DNA of 64,000 nucleotides, taken from the NCBI GenBank assembly GCA_027493625.1, contig JAOSKM010000001.1, forward strand, positions 2,318,657-2,382,656, written 5' to 3'. How positions within the stretch are numbered: position 1 is the stretch's first letter; each line of letters opens with the position of its first letter. This stretch comes from Planctomycetota bacterium (GTDB lineage: Bacteria; Planctomycetota; UBA8742; UBA2392). The notes below the pieces were generated by a model, which ran no database searches, had not been told where the DNA came from, and saw only the letters and a list, made by a program, of their open reading frames with translations. A program made the translations under genes and the position numbers. Positions 1 to 8,662 of this stretch are shown in pieces.

Positions 1-7
1 GTGGCTG

Positions 8-147
8 CCTCGCCGGTGGCATGCGCTTCAAGCGCATGAGGCGTGCCACGCGCTTCCAGCGCGTGTCTGCATCAGTAACTCCGGTGGTCCAACACACCAC
101 GGGCTTGAAGCCCGTGGCACTACCCACGCGCTGGAAGCGCGTGCCAC
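8..147. repeat. palindromic intergenic repeats
   Basis: This stretch holds several short near-palindromes built on the same theme: a GCGCTTCAAGCGC-like core near 25-37, GCGCTTCCAGCGC near 50-62, GGCTTGAAGCC near 102-112 and GCGCTGGAAGCGC near 129-141, each followed or preceded by a GTGCCAC-like string. The first two are inverted relative to the last two, so the whole segment can fold. It lies just past the stop of the minus-strand gene ending at 148, so it may work as a transcript end. No open frame with coding character is visible. Confidence 0.6.
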
Positions 148-2049
148 TTACTGCTGCACTACGATAGCGCCCAGGTCCTTGGTGCCGTAGGCGGGCAGGT
201 CGAGTTGCAGGACCTTGTCCGGGTTGTTCCAGTCTGTGCTGGTGGTCCAGATCATCAGGTACACCGGGCCCGAGGGCGCGATCGCCTTCTCACAGCGGCC
301 GTCGTAGCCGGCCTTCTCTACCGCCGTCTTCTCGCTCTCCGGCACGCTGCCGGCGGCGTGGAATGTCACCAGGTACTCGGCGTTGGGGATCGGCTGGCCG
401 TTGCTGTTCACCACCTGGAACTTGAGCGTGGCCGCCGCGCTTACGCGGAAGTCCAGGCTGTGCTCGCCGCCGGCCCCCATGGAGAACGACTGCTCGATGG
501 GCGAAACCGACAGCTTTGCGGAGTTTTCGGGGCTCTCGACCCGCACGTCGTAGGGTCCCGCCGGCACGATGAAGTCGATGTAATCGCTCTGCTTGCCGGT
601 CAGGTTGCCGTTGTAGGCGCGCTCGATGGTGCCCGAGCCCATAGGCCGAAGCCGCACGCGGTAGTGCACCTCGCTGCCCTCCGGGTCAGGACTGCCGGAC
701 TCGCGTGCGGCATTGACACGCAGGCGGCCCGTCTTGATGTCGATCGTTTCGACGGTTTCAACGCCTACCTCAACCTGCTGCGCGAAAGGGGCATGGAAGC
801 CCGGTGACTCGGCCACCAGGTACCAGCTGCCGGTAAAAATGTTCTGGAACACGAAGCGGTTATCTTCCTGGGTGCTGGCCGGCCGGTTCTGGAAGCCGTT
901 GATGTCCTTGTACAGGCTGACGCGCGTGAACTGCACGGCCTTGCCGTCCACGGTGAGCGTCACGGCCAGCTTGCCCGCCGAGGCAGTGGCCGGGTCTGTC
1001 ACGGAACCGGCCGCCGGATCCGTGGGCAGCAGCGTGACGTCCTGCCGGCTGACACCAGGCGTGGGCACCACTGTAGCCCTGGCCTGGTGCTCGATCTCGC
1101 CGCGGCGCGCGGCGAAGTCGATGGTGGTCTCCTGTCCCGCGGGCAGGGTCAGCATCACCATGCCGTTGGCGGCCGTGCGCTGACGGTAGCGCGCGGGCGG
1201 AATGATACCGCGCCCCACGCCCGCGACGCCGGTGTCAGGGTACTTACCGAATCGCCCGCCGCTTGCGGTATCGACCTGTCCGGGACGGTCGAAGCGCAAC
1301 TCGACTTCCACGGGGGCTTCACCGTCCTCGAAGCGCACGTAAAACTCGATCTGCGCGTACTCCAGGGGTTCCAGCACGATGCTGACGGTTTCGGTCGCTC
1401 CCTCGCGCAGCAGCGTCACCGCGGCCTCGACCGGCTTGTAGTTGCTCTGCAGCGAACGCACCCGGTACTCGCCCGGATAGAGCTGGCTGAAACGGAACAG
1501 CCCGCGTGTCTCGGGCACGGCCTGGGGCTGCTTGGGCACCAGGTGCCAGCCCAGCGGGCCGGAGTTCACGTCCAGCGCCAGCAGCGCAAAAGGAAGCGAG
1601 GTGTTGTTGATGTCGGTGACGCTGACCTCGATCACGCCCTGGCCGGCCTGGGGTGCCGGCGCTGTCACCAGTTCATCGACACGGCCTTCCGGCAGCACGC
1701 GGACGCCTTCCGTGGCCTTGATCGGCGGCAGAGTCCCGGCGCGGGTTTCGCCGCTGCCGGTACCGCCCGCGCCGTTGCGACCGTCCTGGGCGTCGCCTGG
1801 CGTGCGCGTCGTGCCGCCATTGCGCGGCCTGGTGGGACGCTCGCGCTCACGGACATCGCCGGGCAGTGATTGAAGGGGCCCGCCGCGGGCGGAGTCTGCC
1901 GAGGAGGCGTGCTCGATCTCAGCCTGGCGCACCACCGGGGCCGGCCCGCCGATGGAAGTGATGCCCAGCACGAAGCCGAACAGCCCAGCCAGCAGAAGGG
2001 CTGCGACCGCGATCGCGGGGAAGGAGTTGAGCCTTTCGGCGAGTCTCAT
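148..2049 (-). CDS. membrane-anchored protein with carboxypeptidase-regulatory-like repeats
   Basis: The 633-residue protein begins with a short basic stretch and one hydrophobic segment (about residues 10-31) that looks like an uncleaved anchor. A Gly/Pro/Arg/Thr-rich flexible linker follows to about residue 135. The rest is a series of beta-sandwich-like units. The first (about 138-230) has the spacing of CarboxypepD_reg or Cna-B type domains, with phrases such as LYPGEYRVRS. Similar units recur near 350-440 and 540-630. The start is supported by GGAG five bases upstream of ATG. The protein is probably exposed outside the cytoplasmic membrane in a structural or ligand-binding role; no catalytic motif is seen. 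It is divergent from ispH across about 180 bp. Exact function is unknown. Confidence 0.7.
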   Translation of the reverse strand: MRLAERLNSFPAIAVAALLLAGLFGFVLGITSIGGPAPVVRQAEIEHASSADSARGGPLQSLPGDVRERERPTRPRNGGTTRTPGDAQDGRNGAGGTGSGETRAGTLPPIKATEGVRVLPEGRVDELVTAPAPQAGQGVIEVSVTDINNTSLPFALLALDVNSGPLGWHLVPKQPQAVPETRGLFRFSQLYPGEYRVRSLQSNYKPVEAAVTLLREGATETVSIVLEPLEYAQIEFYVRFEDGEAPVEVELRFDRPGQVDTASGGRFGKYPDTGVAGVGRGIIPPARYRQRTAANGMVMLTLPAGQETTIDFAARRGEIEHQARATVVPTPGVSRQDVTLLPTDPAAGSVTDPATASAGKLAVTLTVDGKAVQFTRVSLYKDINGFQNRPASTQEDNRFVFQNIFTGSWYLVAESPGFHAPFAQQVEVGVETVETIDIKTGRLRVNAARESGSPDPEGSEVHYRVRLRPMGSGTIERAYNGNLTGKQSDYIDFIVPAGPYDVRVESPENSAKLSVSPIEQSFSMGAGGEHSLDFRVSAAATLKFQVVNSNGQPIPNAEYLVTFHAAGSVPESEKTAVEKAGYDGRCEKAIAPSGPVYLMIWTTSTDWNNPDKVLQLDLPAYGTKDLGAIVVQQ

Positions 2050-2121
2050 CTTTTCTCCGGCGCCAGTATAACGAATGCCGGCGCCAATCCCCTATGTAAC
2101 GCACGAGGACGCAATCCAGCT

Positions 2122-2146
2122 AATTTGGACTGGACTAGTCCAAATT
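2122..2146. promoter_or_regulatory. 25-bp palindromic operator candidate upstream of ispH
   Basis: Two perfect 10-base arms (AATTTGGACT and its reverse complement) flank the five bases GGACT. The spacing GACT-5-AGTC within a 25-base palindrome equals that of the type 1 IscR (Rrf2 family) site of Proteobacteria. It lies in the only AT-rich stretch between two divergent genes and overlaps a plausible promoter (TTGGAC at 2126, ATTAAT at 2147-2152). It sits about 80 bp before ispH, which encodes an iron-sulfur enzyme. Regulator identity is inference. Confidence 0.5.
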
Positions 2147-2228
2147 ATTAATGGAAAGTTCAACAGTCTCATGCGTTGTGTTACGATTTCCAAGGTAAAG
2201 GGGGCGGCCGCATTCAGCGGAGCCCGCG

Positions 2229-3179
2229 ATGACAGGCATAAGGACCGAGATGGGTCACAACAAATACACCGGCGACCTGCGGGACGTGACGCAATACAAG
2301 GCGGGCAACGTCGAGATCAACATCGCCAAGCACAGCGGCTATTGCTGGGGCGTCGATCGCGCCTATGAGCAGACGGTAGCCACGGCCAAGACCAAGAACG
2401 GGCCGGTCTACACCTTCGGGCCGCTGATCCACAATCCGCAGACCATCGACCTGCTGCAGGAGCGCTACGGCGTCGATTACATCGAAGAGGTAGACGACCC
2501 GCGCGCCACGGAGGGCAGCACGGTGATCATCCGCACCCACGGCGTGAAGCCCGAGGTGCAGGACCAGTTCAAGGCCAGGGGCGCGGAAGTGATCGACGCG
2601 ACCTGCCCCTACGTGCGCGTGACGCAGAACTACGCGCAGCTGCTGCACAAGCAGAAGTACCACGTGGTGATCATCGGCGACCCCAAGCACCCGGAAGTGA
2701 TCAGCATCCTGGCCTACGCCAAGGGCGAGGGCACGGTGATCAAGGGCCTGGACGACCTGTACAAGATTCCCAAGAACAAGCGCCGCCTGGGCGTGGTGGT
2801 GCAGAGCACGCTGATCCTCAAGAAAGTGAACGAGATCGTGAACGCCCTGCTGGCGCGCGCGCAGGAAGTGCGCGTGTTCAACACCATCTGCTACGTGACC
2901 ACCGAGCGCCAGGAAGACGCCGAAACCATCGCCAAGCACAACGACCACGTGATCGTGATCGGCGGCAAGGCCAGCAGCAACACCAAGAAGCTGGCGATCG
3001 TGGCCGAGAGCTTCGGCGCCAAGGCGCAGCTGATCGAGAAACCCCAGGACATCGACTTCGAGCAACTGCGCCAGGCCAAGCGCATCGGCATCCTGGCCGG
3101 CGCGAGCACGCCCAACTGGCTGATCGACCAGGCCCGCGACCTGCTGATCGAGCATTTCAGCTCGGTGGCGGTAAGCTGA
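2229..3179 (+). CDS. ispH: 4-hydroxy-3-methylbut-2-enyl diphosphate reductase IspH
   Basis: IspH catalyses the last step of the MEP isoprenoid pathway, reducing HMBPP to IPP and DMAPP with a [4Fe-4S] cluster. The 316-residue protein shows the three cluster cysteines in family context: Cys39 in SGYCWGVDRA, Cys126 in IDATCPYV and Cys221 in NTICYVTTERQ. It also has the RTHG motif near 102 and the C-terminal GASTPNWLI motif that binds diphosphate. Length is normal. Two starts are possible: ATG 2229 (GGAG, six bases) and ATG 2250 (AAGGA, five bases); the first is used here. It appears monocistronic, with a terminator immediately downstream, and may be controlled by the palindrome at 2122-2146. The context does not suggest horizontal transfer. 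Confidence 0.96.
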   Translation: MTGIRTEMGHNKYTGDLRDVTQYKAGNVEINIAKHSGYCWGVDRAYEQTVATAKTKNGPVYTFGPLIHNPQTIDLLQERYGVDYIEEVDDPRATEGSTVIIRTHGVKPEVQDQFKARGAEVIDATCPYVRVTQNYAQLLHKQKYHVVIIGDPKHPEVISILAYAKGEGTVIKGLDDLYKIPKNKRRLGVVVQSTLILKKVNEIVNALLARAQEVRVFNTICYVTTERQEDAETIAKHNDHVIVIGGKASSNTKKLAIVAESFGAKAQLIEKPQDIDFEQLRQAKRIGILAGASTPNWLIDQARDLLIEHFSSVAVS

Positions 3180-3194
3180 TTCAGGCTTCCGTGC

Positions 3195-3222
3195 AAACGG
3201 GCGCTGCGGCGCCCGTTTCATT
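3195..3222 (+). terminator. rho-independent terminator after ispH
   Basis: A perfect 10-bp stem (AAACGGGCGC at 3195-3204, its complement at 3209-3218) with a TGCG loop ends in TTTCATTT, 15 bases past the ispH stop. Confidence 0.85.
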
Positions 3223-3235
3223 TAACGCGGGCTGT

Positions 3236-3260
3236 GCCGCCACGGCAGGGCCGTGGCGGC
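3236..3260. repeat. GC-rich palindrome
   Basis: An 11-bp perfect inverted repeat (GCCGCCACGGC / GCCGTGGCGGC, loop AGG) lies between the ispH terminator and the next gene. It has no T tract, so it resembles a REP-type palindrome more than a terminator. Confidence 0.6.
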
Positions 3261-3334
3261 GCTGGTTCGTTGTGGCTTTACGGGCTGTTGCGGGTCATGC
3301 TGGGTCACGATTGTCCGCGGCAAGCGAGGTCACG

Positions 3335-4192
3335 ATGGATCTGCCTGAAGGCGCATTCGCGCCGGTTCCTACGCCGCTCAACGGCGCCGACCAGTTCGAC
3401 CCGAAAGCCCTGCAAGCCCACCTGGCCTGGCTGGCGGGCGAGGGGCTGCAGGGCGCGTTGATCCTGGGCACCAACGGCGAGTTCCCCTCGTTCAGCCTGA
3501 CCGAGCGCAGGTCCGTGGCGGAGGCCGCTGCCGGCGCCGGCAGCGGGCTGAAGCTGCTGCTGAACGCGGGCGGCTGCGCGCTGCCCGAGGTGCTCGAACT
3601 CGCGGAGCTCGGCGCTGGGCTGGGCTACACGGCCGTGCTGTGCCCGCCTCCGTTCTACTTTCGCGCCGCGCCGGTCGAGGGGCTGGCGGCCTTCTTCAAG
3701 CGGCTGCTGGACGCCAGCCGTCTGCCGGTGCTGCTGTACCACATTCCGCAACAGACCGGCATCGCCGTCAGCGATGAGCTGCTGGACGCGATCGGGCCAC
3801 ACCAGCAGCTGGCAGGCGTGAAGGACAGCAGCGGCGACGAGTCCGAGATGGACCGCCTGCTGCCGCGCTTCCGGCAGGGCAGCTACCTGGTCGGCAACGA
3901 CAGGCTGCTGGCCCGCTGCCACGAGCGCGGCGGCCGGGGCAGCATCAGCGCCTGTGCCAGCGTGGTGCCGGACCTGGTGGCGCGCATCCGCAGCAGGCCC
4001 GAGCAGCAGGCCAAGCTGAACAGCGTGCGCGGCATGCTGGAGAAGTTCGGCCTGGGCGGCGCGGTCAAGGCCATCCTGCGCAGGAAGGGCTTCGGCGAGT
4101 ACGTCACGCGCCCGCCGCTCACCGGGCTGGACGATGCCCGCGCCGGGCAACTGCTGGCCATGCTGGACATGTTCGGCGCCATCCGCTGGTGA
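3335..4192 (+). CDS. DapA/NanA-family aldolase (dihydrodipicolinate synthase-like)
   Basis: This class I aldolase of the DHDPS/N-acetylneuraminate lyase family is predicted to be a cytoplasmic TIM barrel of 285 residues. The Schiff-base lysine is Lys163 in LAGVKDSSGD, the catalytic tyrosine is Tyr135 in VLLYHIPQQTG, and the N-terminal substrate loop is GTNGEFPSFSLTER (45-58). True DapA usually has GTTGE with a TT pair for pyruvate binding; here it is GTNGE, which is typical of broader-specificity 2-keto acid aldolases. The substrate is therefore not assigned. ATG 3335 was chosen over upstream in-frame starts because GAGG lies five bases ahead and the barrel starts there. It converges on the cyclase gene with only 10 bp between stops. 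Confidence 0.85.
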   Translation: MDLPEGAFAPVPTPLNGADQFDPKALQAHLAWLAGEGLQGALILGTNGEFPSFSLTERRSVAEAAAGAGSGLKLLLNAGGCALPEVLELAELGAGLGYTAVLCPPPFYFRAAPVEGLAAFFKRLLDASRLPVLLYHIPQQTGIAVSDELLDAIGPHQQLAGVKDSSGDESEMDRLLPRFRQGSYLVGNDRLLARCHERGGRGSISACASVVPDLVARIRSRPEQQAKLNSVRGMLEKFGLGGAVKAILRRKGFGEYVTRPPLTGLDDARAGQLLAMLDMFGAIRW

Positions 4193-4202
4193 GCGCGCGA
4201 GA

Positions 4203-6422
4203 TCAGCCGCCGTCGTACTGGGCTGTGTGCTGGGGCTGGGCGAGCCGGATGTCCTCCAGCATGCCCTGCAGGATGCCGGCCGCATTGGAGTAACTGCCGA
4301 AGCGGCCGGTGCGGTTGGTGACGTCTTCGAGCGTGGAATCGATCAGGCGTCGGTACTCCTGGTAGTCTTCGTAGGCCATGGGGGCCTGGAACAGCGCCTT
4401 GCTGTGGAAGCGCTCGAGACGCCCGCCGCCTCCCACCCAGTTCTCGAACTGGGCGCGGAACACGGCAAAGCGGTCCGGGATCAACTCCGTGTCGCCCATC
4501 TCGGTAAGCAGCGCGACGGCGTTCATCTGCTCGGACTCGTACTCCTCTTCCTTGCTGCCGGCGTAGCTGACCAGCGTCTCGCGCAGCTCGTTGTAGTAAA
4601 GCTGCTTGATCAGCCCGCGCATCTCATCCAGGCCGCCGGTGAAAGCGCCCAGCATGTACTTCAGGTCGGTCTTCAGGTCGCGCCCGAGTTCTTCCATGCC
4701 TTCGCCCAGCTTGACGCGATAGCAGGCCATCAGCTCGCCGTGGCGCTGCACCAGGCCGGGCTCGGCCTTGATGGCGAGCGCCCACTCGTTGGCGCCGTCG
4801 CACACGGCCTCCCACGAAAGGCGGGCGAGCATGAACTGCATGCAGCCGAAGCGGTACTGCTTCTCGGGCTTGTTGACCACGAAGTCGCGCACGTCGCGCC
4901 ACTTTTCCCAGTACACCTGGCTGTCGCGGATGTGGCGGTACTTGGGGTCGGTACGGAAATTCCAGATCGCGCCCATCTTCAAGTGGGCGTTGACCCAGCC
5001 CCAGCTCTGCAGGTTGGGCACGCGCTTGCGGTAGGCCTCGTAGTTGGCGTTGGCGACGTCGTAGCCGTTGGACCTGGCGTCGCGGTACAGCTCGTTGGCC
5101 AGGGCTTCCTCAACGTACACCAGCGCCGCGGCGTTGCGGGTGTCCTCGCCGAAGGCGCCGGTGATGGCGCCGAACATGCGCATCGGCTCGGCGTAGCGCT
5201 CGTCGCTGGCCATCATCTTCGCGCAGTCCAGCAGCGCCTGGGCGCGCCGGCGCAGCAGCTTGATCTCGTCGCTGGGGTTGGTGTCGCCGAACGCGGTGGC
5301 CAGCGTGTCCAGCGTCTCCTGCCCCTTGCCGTCGTCGACCAGCTGCCGCGCCTGCAGGTAGGCCTCCACCCGCCCCACGGCCTGCTTTGCGGGAGCCGTC
5401 AGTTCGCCCGCGCCGAAGTACTCCTTGATCTTGCTGCGGGCGTTCTCCGGCTGCCCCTGCTCGATCAGCCGGTCGGCCTCGGCCACCACCTTCAGCACCT
5501 CGTGGTCCCGGATCTCGTTGAGCAGCGTGGTGGTCATGTCGTCCGCGCCGAACTCGTTGATGTAGGTCTCGATGCGGCCGCGCGCTTCTTCGGGCTTGTT
5601 GCTGGTCAGGTAGGCGCGCACGTCGCGGGCCAGCTGTTGGTCGGGTTTGTCCTTGGATCCGCCGAAGATGGCGAAGCCGGCGATCACCGCCACGGCCAGG
5701 ATCAGCGCCGCCACGATCACCGCGATCACCATGGTGCGCGAGCTGCTGGACTGGCTTTCGACCAGGGCGTCGAGGGTGTCCTGGTAGCGGGTGAACTCCT
5801 TCTCGGCCACGTTGCTGAGCTCGAGCACGCGGGTCTTCATCTTCTCTTTGTCGATGTGCGTGCTGCGGATGACCTTCTGGTAGCGCTCGTCGCCTTCGTC
5901 CATGGCGACCTTGTACAGCTTGATCTCGCTGCTTTCCGCGCCCTTGGGGCGGAAGGCCTTCACGAAGCTGGTGGGCACTTCGGCCTTGTTCATGGCCAGG
6001 AACACCGCCTCGGTGAAGTAGATTTCGTCGGGGTTGGTGGCCTTCTCGATCTTGGCGGCCACGTTGACCGGGTCGCCGAACACGTCGTTGTCGGTGACCG
6101 TCACCTCGCCGCTGTTGATGCTGACCTTGATGTGGATCTGCTCGGGCTCGGGCTTCTCGGCGTTGTACTTGCGCAGGGTGTGCTGCATGAACAGGCCGCA
6201 CTGCACGGCGTTGGTGGGCGACTCGAAGGTGATCAGGAAAGCGTCGCCGATGGTCTTGACGATCTTGCCCTCGAAATGGGCGATCACCGGCATCAGCAGC
6301 TCGTTGTGGGTGTCGAGCCGCGACATCAAAGCCTCACGGCTGATGGTCTCGGTGTGCTTGGTGAAACCCGAGATGTCCGTGAACATCACGGTCAGGTTCT
6401 TCTGTGAACGCTGCGTCGACAT
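4203..6422 (-). CDS. class III adenylate/guanylate cyclase with C-terminal extracytoplasmic helical domain
   Basis: Residues 10-170 form a class III nucleotide cyclase domain: metal aspartates Asp16 (FTDISGFT) and Asp60 (KTIGDAFLITF), and base/ribose motif FGDPVNVAAKIE (Asp117, Asn120). The usual transition-state arginine in the last motif is lysine (Lys124). A single membrane segment follows at about 231-253. The remaining 480 residues are mostly helical and TPR-like and would lie outside the cytoplasm. This is the reverse of the common layout, in which the sensor precedes the cyclase. The product would be cAMP or cGMP, which could feed the CRP/FNR protein at 47231-47920, though linkage is not shown. 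Start is ATG 6422; the body is intact in one frame. Confidence 0.88.
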   Translation of the reverse strand: MSTQRSQKNLTVMFTDISGFTKHTETISREALMSRLDTHNELLMPVIAHFEGKIVKTIGDAFLITFESPTNAVQCGLFMQHTLRKYNAEKPEPEQIHIKVSINSGEVTVTDNDVFGDPVNVAAKIEKATNPDEIYFTEAVFLAMNKAEVPTSFVKAFRPKGAESSEIKLYKVAMDEGDERYQKVIRSTHIDKEKMKTRVLELSNVAEKEFTRYQDTLDALVESQSSSSRTMVIAVIVAALILAVAVIAGFAIFGGSKDKPDQQLARDVRAYLTSNKPEEARGRIETYINEFGADDMTTTLLNEIRDHEVLKVVAEADRLIEQGQPENARSKIKEYFGAGELTAPAKQAVGRVEAYLQARQLVDDGKGQETLDTLATAFGDTNPSDEIKLLRRRAQALLDCAKMMASDERYAEPMRMFGAITGAFGEDTRNAAALVYVEEALANELYRDARSNGYDVANANYEAYRKRVPNLQSWGWVNAHLKMGAIWNFRTDPKYRHIRDSQVYWEKWRDVRDFVVNKPEKQYRFGCMQFMLARLSWEAVCDGANEWALAIKAEPGLVQRHGELMACYRVKLGEGMEELGRDLKTDLKYMLGAFTGGLDEMRGLIKQLYYNELRETLVSYAGSKEEEYESEQMNAVALLTEMGDTELIPDRFAVFRAQFENWVGGGGRLERFHSKALFQAPMAYEDYQEYRRLIDSTLEDVTNRTGRFGSYSNAAGILQGMLEDIRLAQPQHTAQYDGG

Positions 6423-6533
6423 CGTTCTTCCTCGGTTGATGCGCGGCTGTCACCGTCAAGACTGCATGGGAAAGGCGCCGCCGGCCTGGCGCAAGTCTAA
6501 AGTTTTCAGGCCGCGCGGGAAGCGCTCCCGCCG

Positions 6534-6561
6534 TTGACTTGTCCGCGATCCGCGTGATACT
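6534..6561 (+). promoter_or_regulatory. promoter of the cobalamin-riboswitch transcript
   Basis: TTGACT at 6534-6539 and GATACT at 6556-6561 are separated by 16 bases and lie immediately ahead of the riboswitch, giving a predicted transcript start near 6568. Confidence 0.55.
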
Positions 6562-6562
6562 G

Positions 6563-6730
6563 CCCGCGTCACGACACAGGGCGATCGGCCAAACGATCGC
6601 CCGGGAACCCGGTGAGAATCCGGGACGGCCCCGCCGCTGTGACCAGGAACGAAACCGCATCAGCCATTGCCAAAAGGCGAGAAGGCGCGGGAGTAGGAGG
6701 CCTGGGAGTCAGAAGACCTGTCGCGACGTT
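6563..6730 (+). promoter_or_regulatory. cobalamin (B12) riboswitch
   Basis: The region contains the conserved B12-aptamer strings in order: a stem GGCGATCG / CGATCGCC at 6580-6601, then GGGAA, CCGGTGAGAATCCGG, GCCCCGCCGCTGTGA (6603-6642), and downstream GCCTGGGAGTCAGAAGACC (about 6700-6719), which matches the GCC-AG-CAG-AGACC box. These are diagnostic of adenosylcobalamin-type riboswitches. The aptamer ends about 100 bases before the start codon at 6832. No clear intrinsic terminator lies between, so control may act at ribosome access (the SD is AGGAG at 6821). It governs the surface-protein gene at 6832-8637, normally repressing it when B12 is plentiful. Confidence 0.93.
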
Positions 6731-6831
6731 GCATGGCTGCCTGTTTTGCCCGGCGGCCATGGTTCGGCACGGCGAGGGCCTGTGCGGAACGCGCGCCATT
6801 GCGCCCTTCGGGCATGGTTCAGGAGTTTCCC

Positions 6832-8637
6832 ATGGTTTTGCGTTTAACCCTGGCCGCGATCATGTTCGCGGCCGCCACCCCGCTGCTCGCGTTCTTCGGA
6901 ACGCCGGCGGGTTACACGCTGAGTGAGCACATTCAGTCTTCCGGAGCGTCCGGCATCGCCTGGGATCCGGCGGGAAGCGATTTCTACGCCCATCACAACG
7001 GCGGTATCCGGCGCTTCGACACCAACACGAACACTTTCTCGTCCACCCTGTTCTTCCCGGCACCCGTCGGCAAATACTTTGACCACCTGGCGATCGACCC
7101 GACATCGCCGAACGACTTCTACGTCAGCTACAGCAGCGGGACCAACGCCGAGATCACGAAGATCACGCGTACCGCGCCGGATGCCGGCACCGTCGCGGCT
7201 TCCTTTGACTACTCCGCGCCCGCCCACTACATCTACCGCCTCGCGTTCGTGCCGGACATCGCCACCGTCCCGGCGGCCCTGCGCGGCCAATTGCTCATCG
7301 CCAGCGTGGACCCCACCTTCGCGGCCGGCGTGTACCTCGTGAACAAGACGACGCTGGCGCTGACCAAGCTGATCGACGTCGGCACCTACAACGGCAACGG
7401 GCCGATCACCTTTGACTCGCAGGGCAACGTGTACGCGGCGATTCCCGCGACTTACGGCTCGTTCGCGCCGGCCGTTGTACGCCGCTTCGAGGCGGCGAAT
7501 GTCGCCGCCGCCATCTCCGGCACGCCGGTTGCGTCAACCCAGGGCACCGACGTGATCACAGGCGCGGACGGCGTCTGGAACATCACGGCCATGAGCGGGC
7601 GCCGCGAGGGCGGACAGGACTACATCTACTACAGCACCTACGAGCACGCCTCGATCTTCCGCTTCAACGTCAAGACGCGCGAGTCGCGCCTGTTCATGCA
7701 GGGCTTCGGCGGTGTATCGGACGGCTACTCGCACTTCGCCCAGGGCGGCAGCATCGCTTTCTCGGATCCGGCCGACGACTTCCAGCCGTGCGGCGGTGGC
7801 AGCGTGCGGCTGGCGGTACCGTTCACGGTCTACACGCCCGGCTACGGCTTCTATGCCAGCGTGTTTCTGGTGGACCCGGCAAGCAACTCCGCCAACGTGG
7901 CGCAGCTGGTGGTAAGCCAGCAGCCGACCTCCATCAACAGCGGCGTGCCGTTCAGCATCGAGGTGGACGCGCTGGACGGGACGGGCGCGCCGGCCAACGC
8001 GAAGGTCGGCGTGATTGCCGAAGCGAACGGCGCCGGCTCGCTTGACGGATTCACGGTCGTCGCAGGACCGGACGACAAGCTCAACTTCAGCGGCCTGGTC
8101 TACACCACCGGCACGCTGCCGGAGACATTCACCATCACGATCGAATTGACGGACAACCCGGGCATCTCCGTGACCACCGCCAGTATCACGGTTGTGGCGC
8201 CGGCGACCCAGCTGGCCGTGTCGGCGCAGCCGTCCGGTGTCGAGGTTTCCAGCTTCTTTGGAGTGACGGTGCAGGTCCGGGACGGCTCGGCGATGCTGGT
8301 TTCTCAGGGCTCAGACGCCGCGCGTGAAGTGACCGCGACGGTGACTTCGGGGCCGGGCAACCTGTGGGGCCAGACCACCGTCACGTCTGTCGGCGGCGTT
8401 GCGACATTCGACGCGCTGATCGTGGACGAGGCGGGCGCCTACGAGATTCAGTTTTCATCGCCCGGATTGACGCCGGTGAACATCAGTCTGACCGTGACCT
8501 CTCCCACCATCGACGATGATGACGGCGACTCCAATGGCGGCGGCTGCGCAGCCGGCGGCAACGGCGGCTGGCCGGCACTGCTGGGCCTGCTGGCGCTGCT
8601 GGGCGTTGCCGTGCGGTTGCGCCGCGCGCGGGCATAA
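6832..8637 (+). CDS. B12-riboswitch-controlled secreted beta-propeller / Ig-like protein with MYXO-CTERM-like tail
   Basis: The 601-residue protein starts at ATG 6832 with AGGAG six bases upstream. It begins with a signal peptide (MVLRLTLAAIMFAAATPLLA). About residues 25-345 show repeated propeller-like blades: short strands ending in phrases such as IRRFDTNTNTF, VYLVNKTTLALTKLIDVG, VVRRFEAANV and ASIFRFNVKTRESRLFM, each ligating a 'value, step to next' pattern. Two Ig-like modules follow (about 365-460 and 462-555, both beginning QL-V-QP). The end is an Asp-rich linker, a GGGC/GG spacer with one cysteine, a hydrophobic helix and an RLRRAR basic tail, as in MYXO-CTERM or GlyGly-CTERM sorting signals. 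Control by a B12 riboswitch suggests a role in cobalamin capture. It would be analogous to the Bacteroides surface propeller BtuG, but sequence homology to BtuG is not established. Confidence 0.8.
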   Translation: MVLRLTLAAIMFAAATPLLAFFGTPAGYTLSEHIQSSGASGIAWDPAGSDFYAHHNGGIRRFDTNTNTFSSTLFFPAPVGKYFDHLAIDPTSPNDFYVSYSSGTNAEITKITRTAPDAGTVAASFDYSAPAHYIYRLAFVPDIATVPAALRGQLLIASVDPTFAAGVYLVNKTTLALTKLIDVGTYNGNGPITFDSQGNVYAAIPATYGSFAPAVVRRFEAANVAAAISGTPVASTQGTDVITGADGVWNITAMSGRREGGQDYIYYSTYEHASIFRFNVKTRESRLFMQGFGGVSDGYSHFAQGGSIAFSDPADDFQPCGGGSVRLAVPFTVYTPGYGFYASVFLVDPASNSANVAQLVVSQQPTSINSGVPFSIEVDALDGTGAPANAKVGVIAEANGAGSLDGFTVVAGPDDKLNFSGLVYTTGTLPETFTITIELTDNPGISVTTASITVVAPATQLAVSAQPSGVEVSSFFGVTVQVRDGSAMLVSQGSDAAREVTATVTSGPGNLWGQTTVTSVGGVATFDALIVDEAGAYEIQFSSPGLTPVNISLTVTSPTIDDDDGDSNGGGCAAGGNGGWPALLGLLALLGVAVRLRRARA

Positions 8638-8662
8638 GTGGCGGCAGGGTAACACACGCGGC

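Noticed and set aside
3191..3334. N-terminal extension of the aldolase
   Set aside because: It overlaps the ispH terminator and a GC palindrome; the SD and family start support ATG 3335.
4134..6407. Long open frame antisense to the cyclase gene
   Set aside because: High GC makes antisense frames open; its composition (His/Val/Leu-rich) is unnatural, while the minus-strand frame has clear cyclase motifs.
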